Assembly: GCA_016867335.1 (NCBI GenBank)
Contig: VGJU01000006.1
Span: forward strand, 1 to 47,209
Origin: Candidatus Zixiibacteriota bacterium
GTDB lineage: Bacteria > JAAXHH01
Length of the DNA: 47,209 nt
Direction of reading: 5' to 3'
Below, in pieces: positions 1 through 8,639 of the stretch (the first letter of the stretch is position 1; every line of letters starts with the position of its first letter). Below the pieces are notes generated by a model. It had not been told where the DNA came from, did no database searches, and saw nothing but the letters and a program-made list of their open reading frames with translations. The position numbers and the translations under genes are program-made.

Positions 1-1343
1 CCACTTTGCGCGGTTACGCCCGTGACATGATCCAGCACGGACTGCGCGATGTTCAAATTGAATATAGACTGATGGTATTCCTGCCGCATTCGGGAGTACG
101 CCGTAAAGGCATTGAGCAGATCTGAACTGTCGCCTGTGATGTCGAAACCAATGGCGGCCGATGTAAGCCATGATTTGGCCGACCGCATCGCGCGGTCGCT
201 GTTGCGCACGTTCCCGTCGGCCTCCACCACATCCCGGTACGCCTGCTCCACTTCCAGCGCTATGGCGTTCATAGCCTGATTTTCCTTGCTCATGAGATCT
301 TCCAACTCGGCCTTTTGCGCCTGATATTTCGCATGGGTCAATCCGAAACTGAACTGTTGCCGCAATGTAATGACGCCTCCAGCACGAAAGAAATTGAACT
401 CGTCACGCAAAAACGGATTCTTGAATTGAGGCCGGTTGGGCGCAACACCCCACTGGAGCGATCCGATAAAGGCGATCTGGGGATAAAAATCGCTTCGTGT
501 TACTTTGAGCAGCGAACGCCGCGCCTGCAACCCCGCCCGTAGTTGTCTGACATCGGGGCGTGTCGCCTTGGCTCGGTTTACATACGCCTGCAGATTTTCC
601 AGTTCGACCGACACCGGCTCTGCCTCTTCCGGGACCGCAATGTCAACATCGGTAGCCGGATCGAGTTTCATGACGTTTTTCAACGCCGATTTGCCCATTT
701 CGATGGACTTCTCGGCGCGGGCAAGATTTTTGAGCACCTCGTACTCGAAAACGTCGATCTTGAGCACGTCGGACGAAGAAACATTGTCGGAGCCTTCCTC
801 AAGCAGAAGGTCTACCCGGTCACGCGCTTTTCCGACTTTGTCGCGGCCTTCGAGTACCACTTCGCGCAACGACCGAGCCAGCATGAGCGCATAAAAAAGC
901 CGTTTGGTCTGTAAAACGACATCCGCCCGTTTTTTGTCCACCCCCGCCTGTCCTGCGGCGACACCGTTTCTCGCCGCCTCTTTTGCGCCACCCAACTTGC
1001 CAAACGTATATACTGGCTGTACAAGATCGATCTGCGTTCTCGAAAAAACGCTCATGTCCGACAGATCGTTGCGAATCGACGCCAGACTGTCCGGGTTTCC
1101 CTTTACTCCGGGCGAAGGACCAAAACCATTGGTCCAAGTAAACTGGGGCAGTATGCTCGCAAACTTTGCCTCACTGAGCCGCGCTTCCAGTTGTCTGACC
1201 GCCAGTGCCGCCTGTTCCATGTCCGGGCTGACCATGAGCGCCCGGTCAATACACTGCTCAAGACTCATGCGGACCGGCTGCTCCTGCGCCGGCGTTTCCC
1301 CGGCGGTCAACAGCGCAAACACCGTCAACAAAAGAATGCGCAC
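1..1343 (-). CDS. TolC-family outer-membrane efflux protein (3' end outside window)
   Basis: This is an outer-membrane channel component of the TolC type, which works in tripartite efflux or type I secretion. The visible 447 codons begin with a signal peptide (residues 1-20, cleavage near TPAQ-E), followed by long amphipathic alpha-helices. Two stretches beginning MSLEQCIDRAL and VNRAKATRPDVRQL mark the two repeated TolC halves. The start is the GTG at 1343, preceded by a purine-rich GGGGGAGGGAG. The C-terminus is cut by the window edge. It is the last gene visible on the minus strand after the GT39-like gene. No adaptor or pump is in view, so the substrate is unknown. The family call is firm. 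Confidence 0.88.
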   Translation of the reverse strand, partial: MRILLLTVFALLTAGETPAQEQPVRMSLEQCIDRALMVSPDMEQAALAVRQLEARLSEAKFASILPQFTWTNGFGPSPGVKGNPDSLASIRNDLSDMSVFSRTQIDLVQPVYTFGKLGGAKEAARNGVAAGQAGVDKKRADVVLQTKRLFYALMLARSLREVVLEGRDKVGKARDRVDLLLEEGSDNVSSSDVLKIDVFEYEVLKNLARAEKSIEMGKSALKNVMKLDPATDVDIAVPEEAEPVSVELENLQAYVNRAKATRPDVRQLRAGLQARRSLLKVTRSDFYPQIAFIGSLQWGVAPNRPQFKNPFLRDEFNFFRAGGVITLRQQFSFGLTHAKYQAQKAELEDLMSKENQAMNAIALEVEQAYRDVVEADGNVRNSDRAMRSAKSWLTSAAIGFDITGDSSDLLNAFTAYSRMRQEYHQSIFNLNIAQSVLDHVTGVTAQS

Positions 1344-1461
1344 CCTGACTCCCTCCCCCTGCTTTTCCGTTCCGTACGACTCCTATAAATATCGTACTTC
1401 CGTCTACCATTATACGTGTCGTCTGGATGAAAGATGCATTTATTTCCTTAGGGAAAGCGAA

Positions 1462-3072
1462 TCAGGAAGAATTACGGCGGTATATATCGGCCCCGTTGAC
1501 GGTCGCTTCCTTGCGGTAGCCTTCGAGATGTTTTACTAGACGTGGATAACGCGACATCGGTTGATCTTCCCAATTGCTGGAAATGGGGGCCACATCGACG
1601 ATAAGTTCCGGCGGATGTTTTTCGAAATCCTCGTCCAGCATCTCCCAACTTCCCGGAACCACCCATTTCGATTCGTCGATGTCTTTGTGCGGCCTGCTGG
1701 CAAACATTCCCACCAGATATCCGCAAGTGGTAAGACGCACTGCCATTCGACGATTGGAAAAGCTATACAGATGCGGCGATGCGCCCCATACGAAAATACG
1801 ATCCGACGGTCTTGTTTGCATCGCAATATAATCGGTGATGGGCGTAAACGACAGGGTCTGTTTCCGGATGATATAGGCATATACGGTAAATCCGATGGCG
1901 GGAATCAGGGTCGCGGCGACAAAAAAGCGATGTATCCGCCGACGCCGCTCCGCCGTTTCTCCGGCAAGTCGGCCCATAAACGCCGTAAACGCGCGCCCGG
2001 CCAAAAGCGCCAACGGCGGCATCAACATCAAATGGTAGTGTCCCGGAAACCGCCATCCGGTAAACAGAGTAACATACGAGACCGCAAACCAGCCGAAAAT
2101 CAGCCATTCCTGAGCCGCCGACGCCGACCGGTCCCGGATCAGCGTCCGAGCGCTTGCGATAAATTGTCGAACACCGAAATACCAGATCAAACCCGCCGCC
2201 AGAATGACGGTCCCATGCACCAAAAACAACCGACGGACGACATAGGCGACGGTCGTGTCCACGTTGACAAATCGCATGGCGATCGTCCATGTCCAATATA
2301 CCATCTCCTCCCAGTTGCCGTTTATCTTGTGATAACCGATGACCGCTGCCGCGACGACGGAAAAGCCGGTCAACACCGTAAGCCCCTGGATAACCGTCGC
2401 TCGGAAAGACAAGGTGCGCGCGATCAAAAAGGCATAGGCAAAGTATCCGGCAAACACCCCCATCTGCGTGAGGCACGGCGTTCGGTGAAACCCTGCCAAT
2501 GCGCAAGACATTCCGCTCAACAGCAGATATGTCCACTTTCCGCTCCGCACGCCAAGAAAAAAACAAAGTACGCTCAGGGTCAGCGGAACCAGTGCGAAAA
2601 ATTCTACGTTGGCAGCAAGCGTATCACGCGGTAAATACGTGTGCGAGAAGACGATATACCCCACCGCTGCCCATCCGCCCGTCTGCGTCCCGGTGGTCAG
2701 ACATCCGATTTTGCGCACCATCAGCGCGGTCGCCAAAATATACCCGATGGCCACGACATGTACGGCCCACAGATTGTTCTGGCCAAACAGCAGAAAAACC
2801 GCGTAATACGTATAGTAGATAAACGGAGGCCGCATATCGACCGCCGTTACGTATATATCGCCACCGTACAGCATTTCCGAGGCGATAGCCCCGGAATACC
2901 CTTCATCGACCAAATACATCGAATCGAACAACGTGGGTGACCGCAAAATCAACACCAGCGCGAACAACGTGACATAGACACCGGGCGATTCGATCGCCCG
3001 CCGCATCCATTCGCCGCCGTACGCAAAGATAGTTTCCTTCTGTATGTCGGAAGAAGTCTCTCCCGGCGTCAT
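1462..3072 (-). CDS. GT39/ArnT-like polytopic membrane glycosyltransferase
   Basis: This 536-residue integral membrane protein has around eleven hydrophobic segments and a soluble C-terminal domain from about residue 420. The first periplasmic loop carries the acidic pair D56-E57 in VDEGYS and the later DMRPPF motif, both typical of GT39/GT-C enzymes such as ArnT that transfer sugars from polyprenyl-phosphate donors. The ATG at 3072 has a good ribosome site (GAGGAG, 5-6 nt away). It overlaps the upstream radical SAM gene, which ends at 3101 on the same strand, only if a longer start is used; with this start there is a 28-nt gap. The acceptor is unknown; a role in envelope glycolipid or glycoprotein modification is inferred from neighbours. 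Confidence 0.8.
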   Translation of the reverse strand: MTPGETSSDIQKETIFAYGGEWMRRAIESPGVYVTLFALVLILRSPTLFDSMYLVDEGYSGAIASEMLYGGDIYVTAVDMRPPFIYYTYYAVFLLFGQNNLWAVHVVAIGYILATALMVRKIGCLTTGTQTGGWAAVGYIVFSHTYLPRDTLAANVEFFALVPLTLSVLCFFLGVRSGKWTYLLLSGMSCALAGFHRTPCLTQMGVFAGYFAYAFLIARTLSFRATVIQGLTVLTGFSVVAAAVIGYHKINGNWEEMVYWTWTIAMRFVNVDTTVAYVVRRLFLVHGTVILAAGLIWYFGVRQFIASARTLIRDRSASAAQEWLIFGWFAVSYVTLFTGWRFPGHYHLMLMPPLALLAGRAFTAFMGRLAGETAERRRRIHRFFVAATLIPAIGFTVYAYIIRKQTLSFTPITDYIAMQTRPSDRIFVWGASPHLYSFSNRRMAVRLTTCGYLVGMFASRPHKDIDESKWVVPGSWEMLDEDFEKHPPELIVDVAPISSNWEDQPMSRYPRLVKHLEGYRKEATVNGADIYRRNSS

Positions 3073-3100
3073 ACGTCTCCTCGCATGTGACCGTTGCCGT

Positions 3101-4081
3101 TTATCCGGGGGTTCCCGCCGTTTTGGCCCGAAGATGCCCCAATGCTTCGCGCATACCAAACCGGAATGGATGGTTGTTAGCAAGCGATTCCGAAACCACG
3201 CAGTACACCCCGCATCCGGTCTGGCACTCTTTTTTGTAAAAGAAACTCTGAAGCAGTTCGGGCGTTACGTCCGTAAGGTCTATGTTGGGATGTCGGTTCA
3301 TGCTGCAAAGCCAGAATTTACCCTTGGCCGACACAAAAAAATACTTGTACCCGGCCACACAGGTCCAGTCGAGTGACTCTTCGTTGAGCAACGCCTGCTG
3401 ATATCTGAGGATGTGCCAGTTGGTATGAATTTTTTTGCCACGTTTTTTTTCCGCGACCTGAAGCCCAATCATAGCTTCAAGCGCTTCCTTTTCACCAGGA
3501 TCCGCTCCGTAGTGTTTGTCCGGCCCCGCGTGAATCAATCGTACATGCGCAGAAATGCCCTCGGAAAGCCCATAGTCCAACACGGCCTTCGACTCCGCCA
3601 GCGTTTCCTTGAACAGCACACCTGTAAGGTTAAACCGAAGCCCCGATTTTTTTAACAATTCCAGCTTGGGGATAACGGTTTTGAGCGATTTTCTTGTGGA
3701 AGGAATCGGTGTCATCCGATCCACCGAAATCTGCATCGAATCCAAACCGGCATCTTCAAGCCCCGCGATAAGTTCCGAACTCAGCAAAAATCCGTTGGTG
3801 GACATGCTGGTCCGCAAATCCGCCGATTTGCAATACCGGACGATCTCCACGATATCCGGATGCAAAAGCGGCTCCCCGCCCTGAAGACCGATACGGATAC
3901 ACCCCAATTCTTTGATTTTGTCGATCCACCTCTTCAGATCTTCCAGTGGCGGGTGCGGCACGCTGTTGTCGTACTCGGTACAGTACACACAATCCAAATT
4001 GCACCGATCCGTTACATAGAGATGACAGGCAATCGGTTTTTTATCGAACTCCCGTTTGATCATTTTCCACCAGAATCCCAT
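3101..4081 (-). CDS. Radical SAM protein with SPASM-like C-terminus
   Basis: A 326-residue radical SAM enzyme. The 4Fe-4S/SAM motif is C27-x3-C31-x2-C34 in DRCNLDCVYC, followed by GGEP at 68-71, the usual SAM-binding element. The C-terminus holds several more cysteines (WTCVAGYK, FWLCSMN, CQTGCGVYC), consistent with an auxiliary cluster of SPASM or twitch type. The ATG at 4081 follows GGAGG at good spacing. It probably forms an operon with the GT39-like gene downstream. Related proteins modify peptides or cofactors, but no precursor peptide is visible here, so the substrate cannot be named. Confidence 0.82.
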   Translation of the reverse strand: MGFWWKMIKREFDKKPIACHLYVTDRCNLDCVYCTEYDNSVPHPPLEDLKRWIDKIKELGCIRIGLQGGEPLLHPDIVEIVRYCKSADLRTSMSTNGFLLSSELIAGLEDAGLDSMQISVDRMTPIPSTRKSLKTVIPKLELLKKSGLRFNLTGVLFKETLAESKAVLDYGLSEGISAHVRLIHAGPDKHYGADPGEKEALEAMIGLQVAEKKRGKKIHTNWHILRYQQALLNEESLDWTCVAGYKYFFVSAKGKFWLCSMNRHPNIDLTDVTPELLQSFFYKKECQTGCGVYCVVSESLANNHPFRFGMREALGHLRAKTAGTPG

Positions 4082-4135
4082 CGCCGACCTCCGATTTATA
4101 TACTCCTGTTAAGCGCTTGTATAAGTCTGTCGCCT

Positions 4136-4214
4136 CGGTCCACGCCAGGGTCCAGCGGCTTTCGGGCGGCAAACGCTTACAAAAAGCGAATCCGGCTTGC
4201 GCCGGGATGACAAA
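4136..4214 (+). repeat. REP-like palindromic intergenic element
   Basis: Two short hairpins lie next to each other in the 189-nt gap between genes: CGCTT/AAGCG (4174-4188) and CCGGC-TTGC-GCCGG (4192-4205) followed by GATGAC. Upstream sits GGGTCCAGCGGC. The combination resembles dispersed bacterial REP elements of the kind GTCATCCCGGCGCAAGCCGG...TGGACCC. The copy looks degenerate. Only one copy is seen in the window, so the assignment rests on resemblance. Confidence 0.4.
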
Positions 4215-4270
4215 AGATAAGCGCCTCGCAGTCAGCCTCAGAACCGCTCTGCAATTTCCATGTCAACGGA

Positions 4271-5557
4271 TCACGACGCGGCTTCGCCCGAATAAGCTGC
4301 GGCGTGCAGGTTTTCGGGCGGTTGACGCCATAGCCACACCGCACGTATCCAGTGAAACAGTGCCGTCACGCCGGCCCATGCGGCTACCATTTCGAATGCC
4401 GTCAACGGAAACGAAAACAACGCACCGACCAACAACATGGGCACGTATATGTTCCGCCGACCGCTGATCTGACGGAAAGCGCGGTCCAACGCCGTATAAT
4501 CGAACAGTTCGACCTTGCGGCGCAACTTGAACAATCCGGTGGCGGCCCGGCCTGCAAAATACAGTACGGTAACGCCTCCGCTCAACGCCAGCGACCACGT
4601 TCCGTTGTCCCCGCTTTGGCTCAATACCCATCCCAACACCCAGTACCAAGACAATTCGTAGACGATGTCGAGGATGTGCTCAACCTGTCCGCCGACCCGG
4701 GAACACCGGACCGTCACACGAGCCAGTTTACCGTCTACCCCGTCGAGAACACCGACGAGCGCGGCGGCCACAAACCCGGCGATCAGCAGGCCCGACGCCA
4801 ACAGCCCGGTCGCAAAAAAGGCGACGACATTGGTCAGCACGGTCACCTGGTTGGGGGTAACGGCGGTCCTCGAAATCAAACGAACCAGCCGGTTTTCGAA
4901 CGGCGGATGTACATACTGTGCGGGCCAATCCAGCGCACCCTTCTGCGCGGCGTCGATAAGCCGGGCCTCTCCGGCGTGCGCATCCGCAGCCGAACGCACC
5001 GGAAGCCAAAAGGGCGGTAGGGTCCGGCGTAGATTGACGATATACGGGTTGATCGTCTGTATGTTCAACCGCCGAAGCAAAACCGGCGACATCTCCTCCA
5101 GTTGTTCCCAAAGCGTCGAAGCGCTCATTTCGGACGACACAAGCCTTTTCAGTGTGCCCGCGTCCAACAGCGCCAGCCGGCGCGACAACCCAATTTGCGG
5201 ATCGGCAAGCGCGGTGTTCGGACCGGCGGCGATTACGGCTTCGACAAGCCTCGGATCGTACAGATGATGCGCGTCGGCCAACAGACACGGGGCGGAAAAG
5301 TTATGGTTCCCCAAATCGTCCGTCTTTGCGTAGACTACGGCGGACAAGGAGGCAAGCCATCGCGCGTCGAACCGGTCCGGATGTTCGCGTAACGCCTCCG
5401 GCGTATCCCCGGATGGGCAGACTACCGTTACCGAACCCGCACCGAGCGAAGCGAAAACCCGCAAATGGCGTTCCAGCATGGAAACGCCGTACAACCGGAT
5501 TGTCGACCCTTCGAGGGAGGCTTTTTCATCCGCAAAAAGAAGGACATCAAAACTCAT
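4271..5557 (-). CDS. CDP-alcohol phosphotransferase with degenerate nucleotidyltransferase-like N-terminus
   Basis: A 428-residue protein in two parts. Residues 210-428 form a polytopic CDP-alcohol phosphatidyltransferase domain with TPNQVT (234-239) and the catalytic signature D272-x2-D275-G-x2-A-R280-x8-G289-x3-E293-x3-D297; the third acidic residue is Glu instead of Asp. Residues 1-190 align in layout with the cytidylyltransferase half of the 7163-8623 gene, but lack the GxGxR...PKPL nucleotide loop, so this half is probably inactive. The ATG at 5557 overlaps the flippase stop as ATGA and has a strong GGGAGGGGAGG site, implying translational coupling. It likely transfers a phospho-alcohol to a lipid or polyol acceptor; the substrate is unknown. 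Confidence 0.8.
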   Translation of the reverse strand: MSFDVLLFADEKASLEGSTIRLYGVSMLERHLRVFASLGAGSVTVVCPSGDTPEALREHPDRFDARWLASLSAVVYAKTDDLGNHNFSAPCLLADAHHLYDPRLVEAVIAAGPNTALADPQIGLSRRLALLDAGTLKRLVSSEMSASTLWEQLEEMSPVLLRRLNIQTINPYIVNLRRTLPPFWLPVRSAADAHAGEARLIDAAQKGALDWPAQYVHPPFENRLVRLISRTAVTPNQVTVLTNVVAFFATGLLASGLLIAGFVAAALVGVLDGVDGKLARVTVRCSRVGGQVEHILDIVYELSWYWVLGWVLSQSGDNGTWSLALSGGVTVLYFAGRAATGLFKLRRKVELFDYTALDRAFRQISGRRNIYVPMLLVGALFSFPLTAFEMVAAWAGVTALFHWIRAVWLWRQPPENLHAAAYSGEAAS

Positions 5558-7122
5558 GCCTCCCCTCCCGGAATCGTACGAAAAGCCTGCCACCTGCGTC
5601 GCAACATACCCGTCCCCCGCTCCCACACTTGGAGGTCTTCCATTTCCAACCCAAACTGTCGAAGCAACAGGATATAGGTGGGTAAGAATACGAGCGGAAG
5701 CGCGCCCATCCGCAACCAAGAAACGTCCGGCAACCCGGCGGAGACGACCGCGCCAAGCGCCAGCGCCCCCAATCCTGCCACTCCGGGTTTCCACCATGTC
5801 CGACGAAACGGATGGATACGATACAGATGATAGACCTCGATGATCCGAATCAACGTCAATAGCCCAAACGAGACCAAGGTGCTAAACGCGGCGCCGACCA
5901 TGCCAAAGGTCGGAATCAGCAACAGGTTGAGAAAAAAGTGAACAATAACAATAAACACCGTATTGACCAGATTGACGTACGGATGCCCGGACATGATGAG
6001 CATCATATCGCCCGCGCCGATGCTGGCATAGACTACCTGACTCAATGCCAGCAGGATCACAGTGGCAAGTCCGACACCGAACTCGGGTCCGAAAAGTCCG
6101 AGGACGTCCTTTCCCATCAGCAATACCATGCCGAAAAAGGCGATATTGACGGTCAGAATCCACCGAGCCACCAGTGCAAAATTGTGCTCCAGCCGTTCCA
6201 GTTCCCGCAGATGTTGAAGTTCAGCGATAATGGGGCCAAAAATGGGGTCGAACCACTGCCGTACCTTTTTTGTGGTCAACGCGATTTCGATGGCTATCGC
6301 ATAGATCCCCACCTGAAACGCCGGAAGAAAATATCCGACCATCAGCGCATCGAGCCGGATCATAAGCACATAGAGCAGATCGTACCCCATGACCGGAAGC
6401 GAAAACCGGGTGATGTCCGACCAAGGCCGTACCGAAGAAACGTAAGACAGACACGACCGCCACGAAAAAAATCGGGAAAAGATGTACAACGCGAAAACGG
6501 TTCCGCAAACAAGCGAGACGACATGCGCCAAGGCGATACCGACGATACGCCAGCCGATCAGAAACAACGCACAGGCAACGCCGAACATGATAAGCGGCTC
6601 CAGGATGCCTTTGATATACGCATCGTAGCGCATGATCTTATGGCCTCTGGTTACGCCAACCACGATCCATGTCAATGAAAGAAATGGTATGCCGGCCGAC
6701 AAGGCTTGGAGCATGGGCGTCATATCCGGCTTGTCAAAAATTCGATCCGCAATAAAGGGAGCGGCAAAAAACAGTCCCGTGCCGGTCGCAAGGCTTGCGG
6801 CAAAACCGAGTACGAAAGCATGCGCCAGCAATCGGTGCATCCGGCCGGGGTGCTCGTCGTGAAGATACTGTGGAACAAAACGAAGCGTTCCCTTGTCCAT
6901 GCCAAATGTGCCGAGCTTGCTGGTCAAGTCTATGACCGACCAGGAAAGGACGTATAACCCGAAAACCTCTGCGCCGAACAGTCGGGTGAGAATGATAAAG
7001 GCAATAGACTTTATCACCCGCGCGAGCGTGCCGAGGATATTGACACTTACGCCTCTGGCGATGACGGCGGCATCCGAGGTTCTGGGTGGCGACAGGGGTT
7101 TTGTAAGAGAGATTTCGCTCAT
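5554..7122 (-). CDS. Wzx/MurJ-like polysaccharide or lipid flippase
   Basis: A 522-residue membrane protein with 12 to 14 hydrophobic segments. It starts with a typical Wzx-like first helix region (GVSVNILGTLARVIKSIAF) and GAEVFGLYVLSWSV, as in polysaccharide biosynthesis (MATE/MOP superfamily) flippases that move undecaprenyl-linked glycans or lipids across the inner membrane. The start is uncertain: ATG 7122 lacks a clear ribosome site, while GTG 7185 would overlap the upstream gene by 23 nt. Its stop overlaps the next start (ATGA). Its position between two CDP-alcohol phosphotransferases suggests it exports a product made by them. Confidence 0.82.
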   Translation of the reverse strand: MSEISLTKPLSPPRTSDAAVIARGVSVNILGTLARVIKSIAFIILTRLFGAEVFGLYVLSWSVIDLTSKLGTFGMDKGTLRFVPQYLHDEHPGRMHRLLAHAFVLGFAASLATGTGLFFAAPFIADRIFDKPDMTPMLQALSAGIPFLSLTWIVVGVTRGHKIMRYDAYIKGILEPLIMFGVACALFLIGWRIVGIALAHVVSLVCGTVFALYIFSRFFSWRSCLSYVSSVRPWSDITRFSLPVMGYDLLYVLMIRLDALMVGYFLPAFQVGIYAIAIEIALTTKKVRQWFDPIFGPIIAELQHLRELERLEHNFALVARWILTVNIAFFGMVLLMGKDVLGLFGPEFGVGLATVILLALSQVVYASIGAGDMMLIMSGHPYVNLVNTVFIVIVHFFLNLLLIPTFGMVGAAFSTLVSFGLLTLIRIIEVYHLYRIHPFRRTWWKPGVAGLGALALGAVVSAGLPDVSWLRMGALPLVFLPTYILLLRQFGLEMEDLQVWERGTGMLRRRWQAFRTIPGGEA

Positions 7123-7162
7123 GGAAATAGCACGCCGGGCGTTTGGGGTAAGGCGGGGCCGG

Positions 7163-8623
7163 TCAGACGCTTCCGGCGGGTTCACCCTGCGTCTGCGTTT
7201 TCATGGCAACCGGGGAGGAAGCGGCGCGGTCTCTGGCGATCAGACGTCCCGTCGAAACAAATACGGCGATAGCCGTGGCAAACCCGCCTCCGGTTATCGT
7301 CCAGAACATCCAGTCAAGACGTCCTGCTGCCGCAAAGCACAGAAACAACATGGTAAAAAAGTCGCGTTTGCTCATCATTCTGAGGATGTCGAGCACGCGG
7401 GACATCAGGCTGGGACGGGATTTTTTCGCTCGGAACGCCTCGTTGTAGCGGACCAGGCTCCCGCCTTCTCCTGTAGCTGCCAGATAGTAATACATCAGCA
7501 AGATAGAAACGGCCACAGCCGCGAGGGATCCGCCGCCCAGAAGCCAAATACGCGGGGATGGGTCGGTATTTCCATACCCCCACAGCACACCGAGAAAAAA
7601 TGCAAGATACGTCAGGTTGTCGGTGACGGTATCCAGCCACGAACCGTACCGGGATTCCCGAAAGGTCAGTTTGGCGACTTCTCCGTCGCAACCGTCAAGG
7701 ACGGAGGAAAGCTGAAACAGCAACGCGCCCAGCAGGGTAGCTTGATACGAGCCTTCCGCGATCATGTAGGCGGAGACCAGCCCAGTGGCAAAAGTAACGA
7801 GTGTAACCTGATTGGGTGTAATGGGCGTGCGAACCAGCAACCGGCTGATCCGCGTGGAAATGGGGCGGTTGAGATAACGCGACACCCATCCGTCGGTAGG
7901 TTTGCGCAAACGGCGCAACAGGGTCCGCTCGGCGTGCGCCACCATGTCGGGCGTATCGACGTCCTGCCAAAAGCCGTCGCCGATGTCAAGCACCCGCATC
8001 CGCCCTTGCCGAGAAAGCGTCCGGATGCCGTCGCTGAGCGAGCATCCTTTCTCGGTCCGGCACGACTCCAGCGCATCGAACAACACCGGGGTACAGGCAA
8101 ACATGCCGGTGTCGATGGCATTGTATTCGTTCAGGTCTTTGCCGATTTCGGTCAGTCGGTCGCCTTCCGCACGGACCTTGGTCGCATCGTCTATATCGTA
8201 TATCTTGTCCGTGTTCCGGTCGACGGCCAGTACGCACTCTCCTGCGGCGACCGGAAGGTCGATCATGCTTTTCAGCGTCTTTTCTTCAAAAAGATGATCC
8301 GACATCATCAGGATGAAAGGCTCGGCCAGAAGAGGCCGGGCGGACAAGACGGAAACACCGTTGGGAAGCTCCCACTGGTCGTTGTGTACCCATTCGATAA
8401 GACCGACGAGTTGTGGGTCCGTATCGAGCGTGTTTCTGATCTGGTCCGCCGCATAGCCGGTGACCACGACAAAGCGCTCGATACCCGCCTTGCGAGCGGT
8501 CAGGATGATGCGTTTGATAAGGGGGACACCGGCAAGACGCAACAGCGGCTTGGGAGCCGCGCCGGTAACCTGCTGGAGACGGGAACCCGCGCCAGCGGCA
8601 ATGATAAGAGCGGTTTTGATCAC
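7163..8623 (-). CDS. Bifunctional cytidylyltransferase/CDP-alcohol phosphotransferase (IPCT-DIPPS-like)
   Basis: A 486-residue fusion. Residues 1-240 are a sugar-phosphate or inositol-phosphate nucleotidyltransferase with G11-A-G-S-R15, PKPL (24-27), a metal-binding MSDH near 107-110 and DVDTPD near 221. Residues 245-486 are a membrane CDP-alcohol phosphotransferase with TPNQVT and D310-x2-D313-G-x2-A-K318-x8-G327-x3-D331-x3-D335. This arrangement is that of inositol-1-phosphate cytidylyltransferase/di-myo-inositol phosphate synthase. All key acidic residues are present, so both halves look active. GTG start with AAAGG six bases upstream. No inositol-phosphate synthase gene is in the window, so the alcohol is inferred only by family. 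Confidence 0.85.
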   Translation of the reverse strand: MIKTALIIAAGAGSRLQQVTGAAPKPLLRLAGVPLIKRIILTARKAGIERFVVVTGYAADQIRNTLDTDPQLVGLIEWVHNDQWELPNGVSVLSARPLLAEPFILMMSDHLFEEKTLKSMIDLPVAAGECVLAVDRNTDKIYDIDDATKVRAEGDRLTEIGKDLNEYNAIDTGMFACTPVLFDALESCRTEKGCSLSDGIRTLSRQGRMRVLDIGDGFWQDVDTPDMVAHAERTLLRRLRKPTDGWVSRYLNRPISTRISRLLVRTPITPNQVTLVTFATGLVSAYMIAEGSYQATLLGALLFQLSSVLDGCDGEVAKLTFRESRYGSWLDTVTDNLTYLAFFLGVLWGYGNTDPSPRIWLLGGGSLAAVAVSILLMYYYLAATGEGGSLVRYNEAFRAKKSRPSLMSRVLDILRMMSKRDFFTMLFLCFAAAGRLDWMFWTITGGGFATAIAVFVSTGRLIARDRAASSPVAMKTQTQGEPAGSV

Positions 8624-8639
8624 AAAAAACCTTTATGCG

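Noticed and set aside
1561-2634. A 357-codon plus-strand frame opposite the GT39-like gene
   Set aside because: Low-complexity basic product without motifs; the minus-strand protein has normal membrane topology and family motifs.
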